DNA of 17,921 nt from Phascolarctobacterium sp. Its GTDB lineage: Bacteria > Bacillota > Negativicutes > Acidaminococcales > Acidaminococcaceae. The stretch covers positions 1 through 17,921 of the forward strand of contig SFCN01000041.1 in NCBI GenBank assembly GCA_004558595.1. The letters are read 5' to 3'. The notes under the pieces were generated by a model. That model ran no database searches and was not told the DNA's origin. It saw nothing but the letters and a program-made list of their open reading frames with translations. Below are positions 1 to 6,952 of the stretch, piece after piece (the first letter of the stretch is position 1; every line of letters starts with the position of its first letter). Made by a program: the position numbers and the translations under genes.

Positions 1-1020
1 GACGTGAGCGGTCCCACCTTCAAGGGGAAGATGCTCATCATCCACGACCCCACCCGGGTGAAGATCTCCTCCATCAAGGACTACGGCATTGAAGGCGATG
101 CTCATGCAGGTCATTGGCATAGACAGGTGAGCCTTTTAAGTTCAGAGCAAGTCAAGGCGTTTAATAAGCGTATTGCTGAAAGTAATACACGAATTCAAGA
201 GCAAGCTAATGCTTTAGTTAGCGACAAGAAAAAAATAACTAATGGTGCAGAAAGGTCCATAGAGCCAGCTATAGAAGGGACCTTCGGTGAAAATATTCTC
301 GTTAGCGGTATTGACCTGCCCAAGCTGCCAGTGGGCACTTTGCTTCAAGCTGGAGAGGTTGTACTTAAGCTTTCCCAGATAGGCAAGGAATGTCACAGTC
401 ACTGCCAAATTTTTCAGCGTGTGGGGGATTGCATTATGCCCCGTGAAGGCGTTTTCGCCACTGTGGAACAGGGTGGAATACTTAAAGCCGGCATGGAATT
501 GGAAATTATATTACCAACTGGAAAAGAAAGATTACGTGCAGCGGTCATTACCCTGTCCGATAAAGGTTATATTGGTGAAAGAGTTGATACTAGTGGCCCG
601 AGAGCAGCAGCACTGTTAGAAGAAGCAGGCTATGAAATAATTGAAAAAGTAATTTTACCCGATGTACAGGGGAAAATAGAGCATGAATTAAAACGTTTAG
701 CTGATAGTAGACAAGCTGATCTAATTATAACAACGGGTGGAACAGGGATGTCACCTAGGGATGTGACGCCGGAAGCTACCTTGGCTATTGCCACACGCCA
801 TGTCCCCGGCATCGCGGAAGCTATCAGAGCTTGCTCCATGAAATATACCAATAGAGCTATGCTTAGTAGAGGCGTTTCTGTTTTGCGTAATAGCACCCTA
901 ATAATTAATTTGCCAGGTAGTGAAAAAGCTGTTAGAGAAGCTTTGGAAATTATATTACCGGTCTTGGAGCATGGCATACGTCTGGCTAAGGGTACAGATG
1001 GGGAGTGTGGTCGCACATGA
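1..1020 (+). CDS. MOSC-MogA/MoaB fusion, molybdenum cofactor protein (5' end probably cut by window)
   Basis: Two molybdenum-cofactor domains in one chain. Residue numbers count from the GTG at position 4. The MOSC part spans about residues 28-172, with the motif GIEGDAHAGHWHRQVSLL at 28-45, GTFGENIL near 93 and Cys130 in KECHSHC. MOSC domains carry sulfur or bind molybdopterin. The MogA/MoaB-like part spans about 177-335 and carries the molybdopterin-binding motif TTGGTG at 243-248 followed by SPRDVTPEA; this family adenylylates molybdopterin. The frame is open to base 1 and the first possible start (GTG at 4) has no visible ribosome site, so the true start may lie upstream. The first ~30 codons are strikingly GC-rich at third positions and do not resemble the usual MOSC N-terminus, unlike the AT-richer remainder. 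The gene overlaps modB by four bases (ATGA), so it is co-transcribed with molybdate transport genes. Confidence 0.9.
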   Translation, partial: DVSGPTFKGKMLIIHDPTRVKISSIKDYGIEGDAHAGHWHRQVSLLSSEQVKAFNKRIAESNTRIQEQANALVSDKKKITNGAERSIEPAIEGTFGENILVSGIDLPKLPVGTLLQAGEVVLKLSQIGKECHSHCQIFQRVGDCIMPREGVFATVEQGGILKAGMELEIILPTGKERLRAAVITLSDKGYIGERVDTSGPRAAALLEEAGYEIIEKVILPDVQGKIEHELKRLADSRQADLIITTGGTGMSPRDVTPEATLAIATRHVPGIAEAIRACSMKYTNRAMLSRGVSVLRNSTLIINLPGSEKAVREALEIILPVLEHGIRLAKGTDGECGRT

Positions 1021-1703
1021 GTGACTATTTCGACCTCTCACCCTTGTGGATAAGCATAGAAACCGCCGCTGCCACTATCGTAATCGTTTTCTTCCTAGGT
1101 GTTCTGGCCGCGTGGTGGGTAGAGAGATTATCTAGTGAAATTGTGAAGATTTTAGTGGATGGTATTTTTACGCTACCCATGGTGTTACCGCCTACGGTAG
1201 CAGGCTTTTTTCTCTTGGTTGTCTTCGGCAATAATCGTATCGTAGGACGTTTTTTTATCGATAACTTTGGGATACAAATCGCTTTCAATTGGATCGCTAC
1301 AGTTTTAGCGGCCGGCGTAATTTCCTTTCCACTTATGTACCGCTCCGCTCGCGGAGCTCTGGTACAGGTGGACAAGGGAATTATGGAAGCCGGCCGCTCC
1401 CTGGGCATGACGGAATGGCGCATTTTTTGGCGTCTACACCTTCCAAACGCTCTCCCGGGAATTATAGCCGGTGGCCTTTTGGCCTTTGCCAGAGGACTGG
1501 GAGAGTTTGGCGCCACGGCTATGCTGGCAGGTAATATTGCTGGCAAAACCCGCACGCTGCCGCTGGCGGTTTATTCAGCCGTGGCTGCCGGTGATTTCGA
1601 CAGCGCCGGGGTCTATGTTTTGATAATCGTGACCATCTGCCTAGCAGTGGTCATTGGTTTAAATTATTATCAACATTATATGAAAAAAAGAATGGAGGAG
1701 TAA
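1017..1703 (+). CDS. modB: Molybdate ABC transporter permease ModB
   Basis: Inner-membrane subunit of the molybdate importer, 228 residues, close to the usual ModB length of about 225-230. About five hydrophobic segments are visible. The EAA loop that contacts the ATPase reads SLGMTEWRIFWRLHLPNALPG, followed by LLAFARGLGEFGATAMLAGN, typical of ModB. I chose ATG 1017 because GGGGAG at 1000-1005 lies 11 bases ahead and the ATG overlaps the stop of the fusion gene as ATGA; an in-frame GTG at 1005 would overlap that Shine-Dalgarno. The gene is directly followed by modA. The ATPase gene modC, which normally completes the operon, is not in the window, so energy must come from an ATPase encoded elsewhere. 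Confidence 0.95.
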   Translation: MSDYFDLSPLWISIETAAATIVIVFFLGVLAAWWVERLSSEIVKILVDGIFTLPMVLPPTVAGFFLLVVFGNNRIVGRFFIDNFGIQIAFNWIATVLAAGVISFPLMYRSARGALVQVDKGIMEAGRSLGMTEWRIFWRLHLPNALPGIIAGGLLAFARGLGEFGATAMLAGNIAGKTRTLPLAVYSAVAAGDFDSAGVYVLIIVTICLAVVIGLNYYQHYMKKRMEE

Positions 1704-1705
1704 TC

Positions 1706-2500
1706 ATAAAGAAGCTTTTAGTTTTATTTATGTGTATATTGGCTATGGTCACAATTGGTTGCGGTGGGGGTAGCAAAAAAGAGGATACCTCGACTAAGCC
1801 CCAAAAAACAGTACAGTTGGCAGCCGCAGCCAGCTTGGAAAAGGTTTTCGAGCAGCAGCTTATTCCCATGTTCAATAAAAAGCATCCAGAAATCAAAATC
1901 CAAGGCATTTATGATGCCAGCGGCAAGCTGCAATCCCAAATAGAAAATGGCCTTAATGCCGACCTTTTTATTTCCGCTGCCAATAAGCAAATGCAGGCCC
2001 TGGATAAGAAGGGCTATATGGATAGCGCTAGCATTAAGCCTCTCTTGGAAAACAAGCTGGTGTTGATCGTGCCGGCTAAGGGCGAAAGCAATATTAAAGA
2101 ATTTGAGGATTTTGCCAAAGCCAAGTACCCGGCTATTGGCGATCCTGCCAGCGTGCCCGCAGGCCAATATGCTCGTGAAGCCCTGACGAGTCTTGGTATT
2201 TGGAATCATGTACAGCCCAAGGCAAGCCTTGGTACCAATGTTACCCAAGTGCTGAACTGGGTAGGAGAAGGCAGCGCAGATGCAGGTCTTGTTTACGCTA
2301 CAGATGCGGCGCTTATTAAGGATAAGGTTCATGTAGTAGCTGAAGCACCGACTGGTACTCTCAAAAAGCCTGTGATTTATCCGCTTGGTATTTTGAAAAG
2401 GGCTCAACAGCAAGCTGCTGCCAAGGAACTGGCTGCCTTCCTCAGTACTGAAGAGGCCATGCAAACCTTCGAAAAATATGGTTTTGCTCGAGTAAAATGA
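1706..2500 (+). CDS. modA: Molybdate-binding lipoprotein ModA, apparent non-canonical AUA start
   Basis: Substrate-binding protein of the molybdate importer. After the leader it shows ModA signatures: LAAAASLEKVF, YDASGKLQSQIENGLNADLFISA, SVPAGQYAREAL, and a late GSADAGLVYATDA segment. The first standard start, ATG 1730, has no ribosome site and would give a leader with no positive charge. Reading the same frame upstream to ATA 1706 gives I-K-K-L-L-V-L-F-M-C-I-L-A-M-V-T-I-G-C, a normal lipoprotein signal peptide with the lipid-attached Cys at residue 19. GGAGGAG at 1694-1700 sits five bases before the ATA, which is ideal spacing. I therefore place the start at AUA (264 residues); a sequencing error or a G-to-A mutation of an original ATG is the alternative. 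Product assignment is firm, start is inferred. Confidence 0.9.
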   Translation: MKKLLVLFMCILAMVTIGCGGGSKKEDTSTKPQKTVQLAAAASLEKVFEQQLIPMFNKKHPEIKIQGIYDASGKLQSQIENGLNADLFISAANKQMQALDKKGYMDSASIKPLLENKLVLIVPAKGESNIKEFEDFAKAKYPAIGDPASVPAGQYAREALTSLGIWNHVQPKASLGTNVTQVLNWVGEGSADAGLVYATDAALIKDKVHVVAEAPTGTLKKPVIYPLGILKRAQQQAAAKELAAFLSTEEAMQTFEKYGFARVK

Positions 2501-2539
2501 GTGAAGAAGATTATTTACTAAAAATTGAGGAGAAAAATC

Positions 2540-3571
2540 ATGAAGCTTATTAAAACTGAAGACGCGGTGGGCAGTGTGCTTTGTCACGATTTGACGCAAA
2601 TTATCAAGGGCGTTACAAAGGATGCTGTGTTTCGTAAGGGACATATTGTGCAACCTGAGGATATACCAGTGCTGCTATCCATTGGGAAGGAGCATTTATA
2701 TGTATGGGAAGCAGATGAGAATATGCTTCACGAAAACGATGCCGCTCGTATTCTCTGCGCTATTTGTAAGAATGCGAATATGCATGAATCTGAGGTCAAG
2801 GAGGGTAAAATCGAGCTTAGCGCTACCTGTGAAGGCCTGTTCAAGGTGGATAGCAAGCGCCTGCAGCTGGTGAACAGCTTTGGCCAAATGATGATTGCGA
2901 CACGTCATGGTAATACCCCTGTAAAAAAAGGGGACAAGCTGGCCGGTACCCGCATTATTCCCTTGGTTATCGAAAAAGAAAAAATGTACAGCATCCAAGA
3001 GCTTTGCGGAGAAGAGCCGATTTTAAAGCTACTACCCTATAAGCTCAAAAAAGCTGCTGTCATTGCCACCGGTAGTGAAATCTTTACAGGACGCATTAAG
3101 GACACCTTTACTCCTGTTATTGAAGAAAAGCTTGCTGAATATGGTGTTGAAGTGGTATTTAAGCAGGTTTTAGGTGATGACCCGGAGGCTGTAACTGCCG
3201 CCATTAAGTCTGCCATTGAAGAAAAGGGAGCCGAGCTAGTGTGCTGTACCGGCGGCATGAGCGTGGACCCGGATGACCGCACTCCATTAGCTATTAAAAA
3301 TACAGGTGCGCAGATAATTTCTTATGGCGCGCCAGTGCTTCCAGGAGCCATGTTCCTTTTGGCTTACTATGGAGTGAACAAGGTTCCCATTATGGGTTTA
3401 CCAGGGTGCGTTATGTACTCTAAACGTACTATTTTCGACTTGGTTTTGCCCAGAGTCATCGCCTGTGACTATGTAACTGCCGAAGAATTGGCCCAGTTAG
3501 GCGAGGGTGGACTGTGCCTGAATTGCCCTGTATGTACCTATCCTGCCTGTGGCTTCGGCAAGGGGTGGTAA
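2540..3571 (+). CDS. MoeA-like molybdopterin-binding protein with C-terminal Cys cluster
   Basis: A 343-residue protein whose second half is a MoeA/MogA-type molybdopterin-binding fold: KKAAVIATGSEIFTGRIKDTF, then VLGDDPEAVTAAI and the motif CTGGMSVDPDDRTP with TGG at 237-239, and a Gly/Pro-rich GLPGCVMY segment. The N-terminal half has the 'TEDAVGSVLCHDLTQI' opening typical of stand-alone MoeA-like proteins from anaerobes; full MoeA is longer (about 400). The extreme C-terminus carries Cys326, Cys329, Cys332 and Cys337 (C-x2-C-x2-C-x4-C) followed by GFGKGW, which could bind a metal or Fe-S cluster. ATG 2540 is the start: GAGGAG at 2527-2532 precedes it by seven bases. The role is probably late molybdenum insertion or sensing of molybdopterin; the exact reaction is not established from sequence. 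It lies between modA and the ModE-like gene. Confidence 0.85.
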   Translation: MKLIKTEDAVGSVLCHDLTQIIKGVTKDAVFRKGHIVQPEDIPVLLSIGKEHLYVWEADENMLHENDAARILCAICKNANMHESEVKEGKIELSATCEGLFKVDSKRLQLVNSFGQMMIATRHGNTPVKKGDKLAGTRIIPLVIEKEKMYSIQELCGEEPILKLLPYKLKKAAVIATGSEIFTGRIKDTFTPVIEEKLAEYGVEVVFKQVLGDDPEAVTAAIKSAIEEKGAELVCCTGGMSVDPDDRTPLAIKNTGAQIISYGAPVLPGAMFLLAYYGVNKVPIMGLPGCVMYSKRTIFDLVLPRVIACDYVTAEELAQLGEGGLCLNCPVCTYPACGFGKGW

Positions 3572-3572
3572 G

Positions 3573-3920
3573 ATGAGCTTTGTGCCACCGAAAAATTATC
3601 ATATTAAGGTACGTGTTTATAATCAGGAAATTGCCTTTGGCAAGGGTATTGCTCAGATTTTGAGCTTGGTCGAGCAGCATGGCTCACTAACTGCAGCCTA
3701 TAAAGAAATGGGTATCTCCTCTAGTAAAGCTTGGAAAATCCTACATAGAGCAGAGGCAGACCTAGGCTATCCCTTGCTGAAAAGCATCAGCGGTGGGGCC
3801 CACGGGGGCGGCACCGTGCTCACACCGGAGGGCAAGGAGATGCTGGAGAAGTATAGTCAGTTCGAGGCCCAGGTGCAAGCCTTTGCCCAGGAGGCGTTCC
3901 ACAAGATATTTCATGCATAA
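3573..3920 (+). CDS. ModE-like winged helix-turn-helix regulator (DNA-binding domain only)
   Basis: A 115-residue protein equivalent to the N-terminal DNA-binding domain of ModE. It contains GKGIAQILSLVEQHGSLTAAYKEMGISSSKAWKIL, the LysR-like helix-turn-helix arrangement of the ModE family (about residues 23-58), followed by a wing region with SGGAHGGGTVLTPEGKEML. The molybdate-binding TOBE domains of full ModE (about 260 residues) are absent, as is common for one-domain ModE homologues of Firmicutes and archaea, so how it senses metal is unclear. ATG 3573 starts one base after the stop of the MoeA-like gene, with AGGGGTGG at 3561-3568 as ribosome site. It probably regulates the molybdenum operon it closes; the operon promoter is upstream of the window, so no operator could be examined. 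Confidence 0.85.
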   Translation: MSFVPPKNYHIKVRVYNQEIAFGKGIAQILSLVEQHGSLTAAYKEMGISSSKAWKILHRAEADLGYPLLKSISGGAHGGGTVLTPEGKEMLEKYSQFEAQVQAFAQEAFHKIFHA

Positions 3921-3935
3921 GTAAAGGTAATCTGC

Positions 3936-3964
3936 TTGACTCTTTTTTGCTTTCAGTGTATAAT
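3936..3964 (+). promoter_or_regulatory. Sigma-70 type promoter of exbB-exbD-tonB
   Basis: TTGACT at 3936-3941 and a perfect TATAAT at 3959-3964 are separated by 17 bases. It is the only strong promoter in the 150-base gap between the ModE-like gene and exbB, and gives a leader of about 100 bases. Confidence 0.85.
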
Positions 3965-3984
3965 TGTTTTATAGATTATTAGAA

Positions 3985-3999
3985 CTAAATATTATTTAG
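3985..3999. promoter_or_regulatory. Perfect 7-1-7 inverted repeat downstream of the exbB promoter
   Basis: CTAAATATTATTTAG is a perfect palindrome of two 7-base arms around one base, about 20 bases downstream of the -10 box. Flanking AGAA and TTCT nearly extend it, with one bulged base. The 7-1-7 geometry is that of Fur-family operators, but the half-site does not match the Fur consensus. Operator is inference; an RNA hairpin in the leader is the alternative. Confidence 0.45.
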
Positions 4000-4070
4000 C
4001 TTCTAAGATTATCAACAATTCTACACAAAAGGCTGTTTTAGCGTGTGTGCTACTGAAAGAAGGTACAAAA

Positions 4071-4715
4071 ATGAGTTTATTTGCTGCTGCAATCGATTAT
4101 TTTGTCAAGGGTGGTCCCGTAATGTGGCCACTATTGTTTTGTTCTATTGCCACTTTAGCAATAGGTGTGGAACGGTTTTTATATTATAAACAAGCGGATA
4201 GCGGCAAAGCTTTTACTAAAGAGTTTTGTAATTATATCGAAAATGATGATTGGATCAATGCTAAAAGGCTAGCCGACAGCACTCGGGGTGAGGTAGCCAA
4301 GCTGGCCACCGTCGTTATGGATCGTCATGGTAATTTTGAACGCTTAGAGGGCTTTATTACCGCCCGTGCCGAGCGTGCCCTTGATAAGTTTGAAAAAAAT
4401 CTGGGCTATTTGGGTGTTATGGTTGCGCTGACTCCGGTTTTAGGCCTGTTGGGCACCATCACTGGTATGATTGCCTCTTTTAATGCACTTAATGAAAGAA
4501 GCACTAATCCCATGGCCGTAACCTCCGGCATTGGTGAAGCCTTGATTACCACTGTTTTTGGCCTGTGCATCTCTATTTTTGCGATACTTTTCCATGCTTA
4601 TTTTACTCGCCGCATGAAGGGTATTACTATGGATATCGAAGAAATGAGCAATACCCTGCTGGAAGCAATTGCCAAGAATATTTGTGATGATGCCTGCGGA
4701 GGAGCGAAAAAATGA
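4071..4715 (+). CDS. exbB: ExbB/TolQ-type proton channel subunit
   Basis: Inner-membrane subunit of the ExbB-ExbD motor that uses proton motive force to energise TonB. The 214-residue protein has a first membrane segment at about 15-36 (PVMWPLLFCSIATLAIGVERF, the usual ExbB/TolQ opening) and two more at about 117-140 and 155-180, containing GYLGVMVALTPVLGLLGTITGMI and SGIGEALITTVFGL, the family signature. ATG 4071 follows GAAAGAAGGT at 4055-4064; an upstream in-frame GTG lies at 4047 but has no good ribosome site. It is the first gene of the exbB-exbD-tonB operon and its stop overlaps exbD as ATGA. Confidence 0.95.
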   Translation: MSLFAAAIDYFVKGGPVMWPLLFCSIATLAIGVERFLYYKQADSGKAFTKEFCNYIENDDWINAKRLADSTRGEVAKLATVVMDRHGNFERLEGFITARAERALDKFEKNLGYLGVMVALTPVLGLLGTITGMIASFNALNERSTNPMAVTSGIGEALITTVFGLCISIFAILFHAYFTRRMKGITMDIEEMSNTLLEAIAKNICDDACGGAKK

Positions 4716-5128
4716 TTAAGCTGAGGCAAAGAGATGGTGGTAAAGCACCTGAGCCCATGCTGAGCCCCATGATCGACATGATTTTTCTGCTGCTGGTGTT
4801 CTTCATCATCAGCACTATGTATATGAGCGAAATTAAGACCATACCCATTCGCTTGCCGGTGGCCCAGCATGCCCAAACCGTGAGCAAGAGTAATTTTACG
4901 GTCACCATTAAAAAGGATGGCAGTCTTTATCTTGATGAAACTGCTATTGATGTGGAGCAGCTTGTGGCTAATGCTGCCATCGAAAGCAAGCGTGACTCCT
5001 CCTTTGCTGTGATTATTCGTGGGGAGGGTGATGCGGAATATCGCTCTATTATCCAGCTTATGGACAAGCTTAAGGGTGCAGGCGTAACCCGCTTTGGCCT
5101 GGCTACGGATGTGGGTGATGGCAAATGA
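4712..5128 (+). CDS. exbD: ExbD/TolR-type subunit
   Basis: Partner of ExbB: a short cytoplasmic N-terminus, one membrane helix at about 18-38 with the conserved proton-carrying Asp (Asp22 in PMIDMIFLLLVFFII), and a periplasmic domain. The 138-residue length is usual. The C-terminal part, SFAVIIRGEGDAEYRSIIQLMDKLKGAGVTRFGLAT, is the standard ExbD/TolR fold. The start overlaps the end of exbB and the stop overlaps tonB as ATGA, so the three products are translationally coupled and probably made in fixed ratio. Confidence 0.95.
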   Translation: MIKLRQRDGGKAPEPMLSPMIDMIFLLLVFFIISTMYMSEIKTIPIRLPVAQHAQTVSKSNFTVTIKKDGSLYLDETAIDVEQLVANAAIESKRDSSFAVIIRGEGDAEYRSIIQLMDKLKGAGVTRFGLATDVGDGK

Positions 5129-5829
5129 AGGCAGAACAAAAGCGTTATGGTACGGCGCTAGGAGCTGCTCTTGCTGTTCATGTATTCTTTGCTCTGGTCA
5201 TTGGCATTTTTGGCTATCGCTTTGTGAGCAGACCTCCGGAAATTTTGGAGGTGGCCCTGGTGGGCGGCGGCGGCGGTGCCCCTGAGCAGGTGGAGGAGCA
5301 GCAGGATAATAGTATTTTGCGCAGTATCGACGATATTATTGATAAAAGGCTAAAGCCGGAAACGAAAAAGGTGGTCACTCAAAAAACGATGGCTAGCACC
5401 AAGCCCCAGCCCGGGCCCTCGAAGAAGCAGTCTGCCGGTAGCAGTACCGGCTCAGCGGAAGGTAGCGGCTCAAGCAGTGGCACAGGTAGTGGCACAGGTA
5501 GTGGCACAGGTAGTGGCGCTGGTGACGGTGCAGGCGACGGACGTGGCGTGCCCGTAACACCACCTCGAGTGGTGTCGGCAGCGCAGCCCAAGTACCCCAG
5601 CTCCGCGCGCAATGCCGGGGTGGAGGGCGTAGTGGGTGTCAAGATGCTGGTCAACGCCAGTGGCAAGGTAGAAGAAGCCTTCGTTGTGCGCTCCTCCGGC
5701 AATGCGGCCTTGGACGAAGCGGCAGTGGCGGCGGTTTACAAGTGGCGCTTTAGCCCTGCCAAGGACAAATTTGGCCAAAAGGCGCCCTGCTATGTAACCC
5801 AGGGTATCCGCTTTGATTTAAAAAGATAG
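5125..5829 (+). CDS. tonB: TonB energy transducer with Gly/Ser-repeat periplasmic linker
   Basis: Carries the energy from ExbBD to outer-membrane receptors. N-terminal anchor helix at about 9-31 with His19 in AVHVFF, matching the conserved anchor His of TonB. The C-terminal domain spans about 145-234, with VVSAAQPKYPSSARNAGVEG, GKVEEAFVVRSSGNAALDEAA and a VYKWRFSPA segment, standard for TonB. The spanning region is unusual: instead of the typical Pro/Lys/Glu-rich rod it is Gly/Ser/Thr/Ala-rich, built partly from a four-residue repeat SGTG encoded by a 12-base tandem repeat. A Gly stretch (GGGGG) also follows the anchor. The gene ends at a terminator. It likely powers the receptor encoded at 9287, as no other receptor is in view. 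Confidence 0.93.
   Translation: MKAEQKRYGTALGAALAVHVFFALVIGIFGYRFVSRPPEILEVALVGGGGGAPEQVEEQQDNSILRSIDDIIDKRLKPETKKVVTQKTMASTKPQPGPSKKQSAGSSTGSAEGSGSSSGTGSGTGSGTGSGAGDGAGDGRGVPVTPPRVVSAAQPKYPSSARNAGVEGVVGVKMLVNASGKVEEAFVVRSSGNAALDEAAVAAVYKWRFSPAKDKFGQKAPCYVTQGIRFDLKR
5476..5523 (+). repeat. 12-base tandem repeat inside tonB
   Basis: AGTGGCACAGGT occurs three times exactly (5476-5487, 5488-5499, 5500-5511), followed by a fourth copy with two changes (5512-5523). It encodes Ser-Gly-Thr-Gly units of the TonB linker. The unit is a multiple of three, so copy-number change would alter linker length without breaking the frame. Confidence 0.9.
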
Positions 5830-5848
5830 GCTTTAGTGCTTGTTGATG

Positions 5849-5889
5849 GACTGTCGCAAGGAAGCAAGGCACCTTACGGCAGTCTTTTT
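5849..5889 (+). terminator. Rho-independent terminator after tonB
   Basis: GACTGTCGCAAGG (5849-5861) pairs with CCTTACGGCAGTC (5872-5884) with one mismatch and one wobble around a 10-base loop, followed at once by five T (5885-5889). It lies 20 bases after the tonB stop. The lipoprotein gene starts only about 40 bases later, so that gene is either read through or has a promoter too weak to recognise here. Confidence 0.8.
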
Positions 5890-5927
5890 CCTATACTAAT
5901 ACTAATGCAAGGAAAGGGGTGTGGCTT

Positions 5928-6914
5928 GTGGTAAAAAGAAGAAATAGTCGCAGTATGGCTTTGCTATTTAAGCTGTTGCTTGCTCTTACTATGCTCAGTC
6001 TGTTAAGTATGCTTTGCTTTGGCTGTGGCAAGCCCAAGCTAGCCGAGCCGGAGGGCAAGCCCATCTACACCCTTACTGATGCCACCGGCACCAAGGTTTC
6101 CTTTACCAAGAAGCCGGAGCGCATCGTTTCCTTATCCATTAGCACGGACGAGATTTTGCTGGATTTAGTGGAGCCCAAGCGCATTGTGGCCCTGACCAAG
6201 TATGTGGATGACGAAGGTATTTCCAACGCGACGGAGCAGGCCAAGGCAGTTAAGGGCAGGGTGCAGGCCGGCAACCCGGAGGCTATTTTGGCCCTGCGTC
6301 CCGATTTAATCCTCATCCCCGACTTTTCCAGCGCCGATACCATTCAAAGCCTGCGGGAAATGCAGCAGCCTGTTTATGTCTATAAAACGCCCTCTAATCT
6401 TGCAGGTGTGCGCGCCTGCATCAGGGAATTGGGGCAGGTTGTAGGTGAGGAGGCGGCGGCCCAGCTAATTTTGCAGCGCATGGAAGCACGCTTGGCCCTG
6501 CTGCAGCAAAAAATGGGGCCTATCCCTGCTGCGAAACAAAAATGGGTCATCTTTATGAGTGATAAGGGTGCCTACTATAGTCCCGAGCATTCCTTCAACG
6601 ATATTTGTAAACATGCCCAGGTGGTCAATGCTCTGTCCCAGCTTCATTTTGCTAAGCCTATAACCGTGGGGCAGGAGGAAATTGTGCGCCTCAATCCCGA
6701 TGCCTTTATTCTTTCTGGATGGGTGGATGGCACGGACCAGGAGCCTGATGCTTTGGTCCACAACCTGCTTCAGGACCCATCCTATGCCTCGGTGAAGGCA
6801 GTGAAAAACAAGGCTATTTATGCCCTGCCTGCTAAGCATTTATTGTGCCTGTCCCAACACATAGTGGAGGCCTCTTATGATTTGGCGAGGGCAGTATATG
6901 GGCAAGAGTTGTAG
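5928..6914 (+). CDS. ABC transporter substrate-binding lipoprotein, BtuF/FecB family (probably corrinoid)
   Basis: Periplasmic binding protein of the class III (helical backbone) type used for cobalamin, haem and siderophores. GTG 5928 is preferred over GTG 5919: it lies nine bases after GGAAAGGGG (5911-5918) and gives a 328-residue lipoprotein with a KRR-rich N-terminus, a long hydrophobic stretch and a lipidated Cys at about 33 (CFGC). Family motifs include PERIVSLSISTDEILLDL, VKGRVQAGNPEAILALRPDLIL and a late IVRLNPDAFILSGW. It is followed by permease and ATPase genes, a complete importer. The ligand cannot be read from the protein alone; corrinoid is inferred from the cobalamin riboswitch on the neighbouring receptor gene. 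Iron-siderophore or haem remain possible. Confidence 0.85.
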   Translation: MVKRRNSRSMALLFKLLLALTMLSLLSMLCFGCGKPKLAEPEGKPIYTLTDATGTKVSFTKKPERIVSLSISTDEILLDLVEPKRIVALTKYVDDEGISNATEQAKAVKGRVQAGNPEAILALRPDLILIPDFSSADTIQSLREMQQPVYVYKTPSNLAGVRACIRELGQVVGEEAAAQLILQRMEARLALLQQKMGPIPAAKQKWVIFMSDKGAYYSPEHSFNDICKHAQVVNALSQLHFAKPITVGQEEIVRLNPDAFILSGWVDGTDQEPDALVHNLLQDPSYASVKAVKNKAIYALPAKHLLCLSQHIVEASYDLARAVYGQEL

Positions 6915-6952
6915 AGTTTTTTTATGTGAGTGATTTTTAAGGAGTGGCCAAA

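Noticed and set aside
630..1555. Minus-strand frames over the MogA part and modB
   Set aside because: Shadows of well-identified + strand genes, no ribosome sites or motifs.
1724..2653. 309-residue open frame on the minus strand
   Set aside because: It lies antisense over modA and the start of the MoeA-like gene, both with clear family motifs; its own translation shows no recognisable domain.
3970..3990. Fur box just after the exbB promoter
   Set aside because: Best alignment to the classical consensus gives about half the positions, no better than expected in AT-rich sequence. Only the perfect 15-base palindrome is kept.
5476..5523. CRISPR-like array
   Set aside because: The repeats are 12 bases, directly abutting and in frame with tonB; there are no spacers.
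5892..5897. TATACT as -10 box for the binding-lipoprotein gene
   Set aside because: No usable -35 at proper distance; it would fall inside the terminator stem. Read-through past the terminator is as likely.
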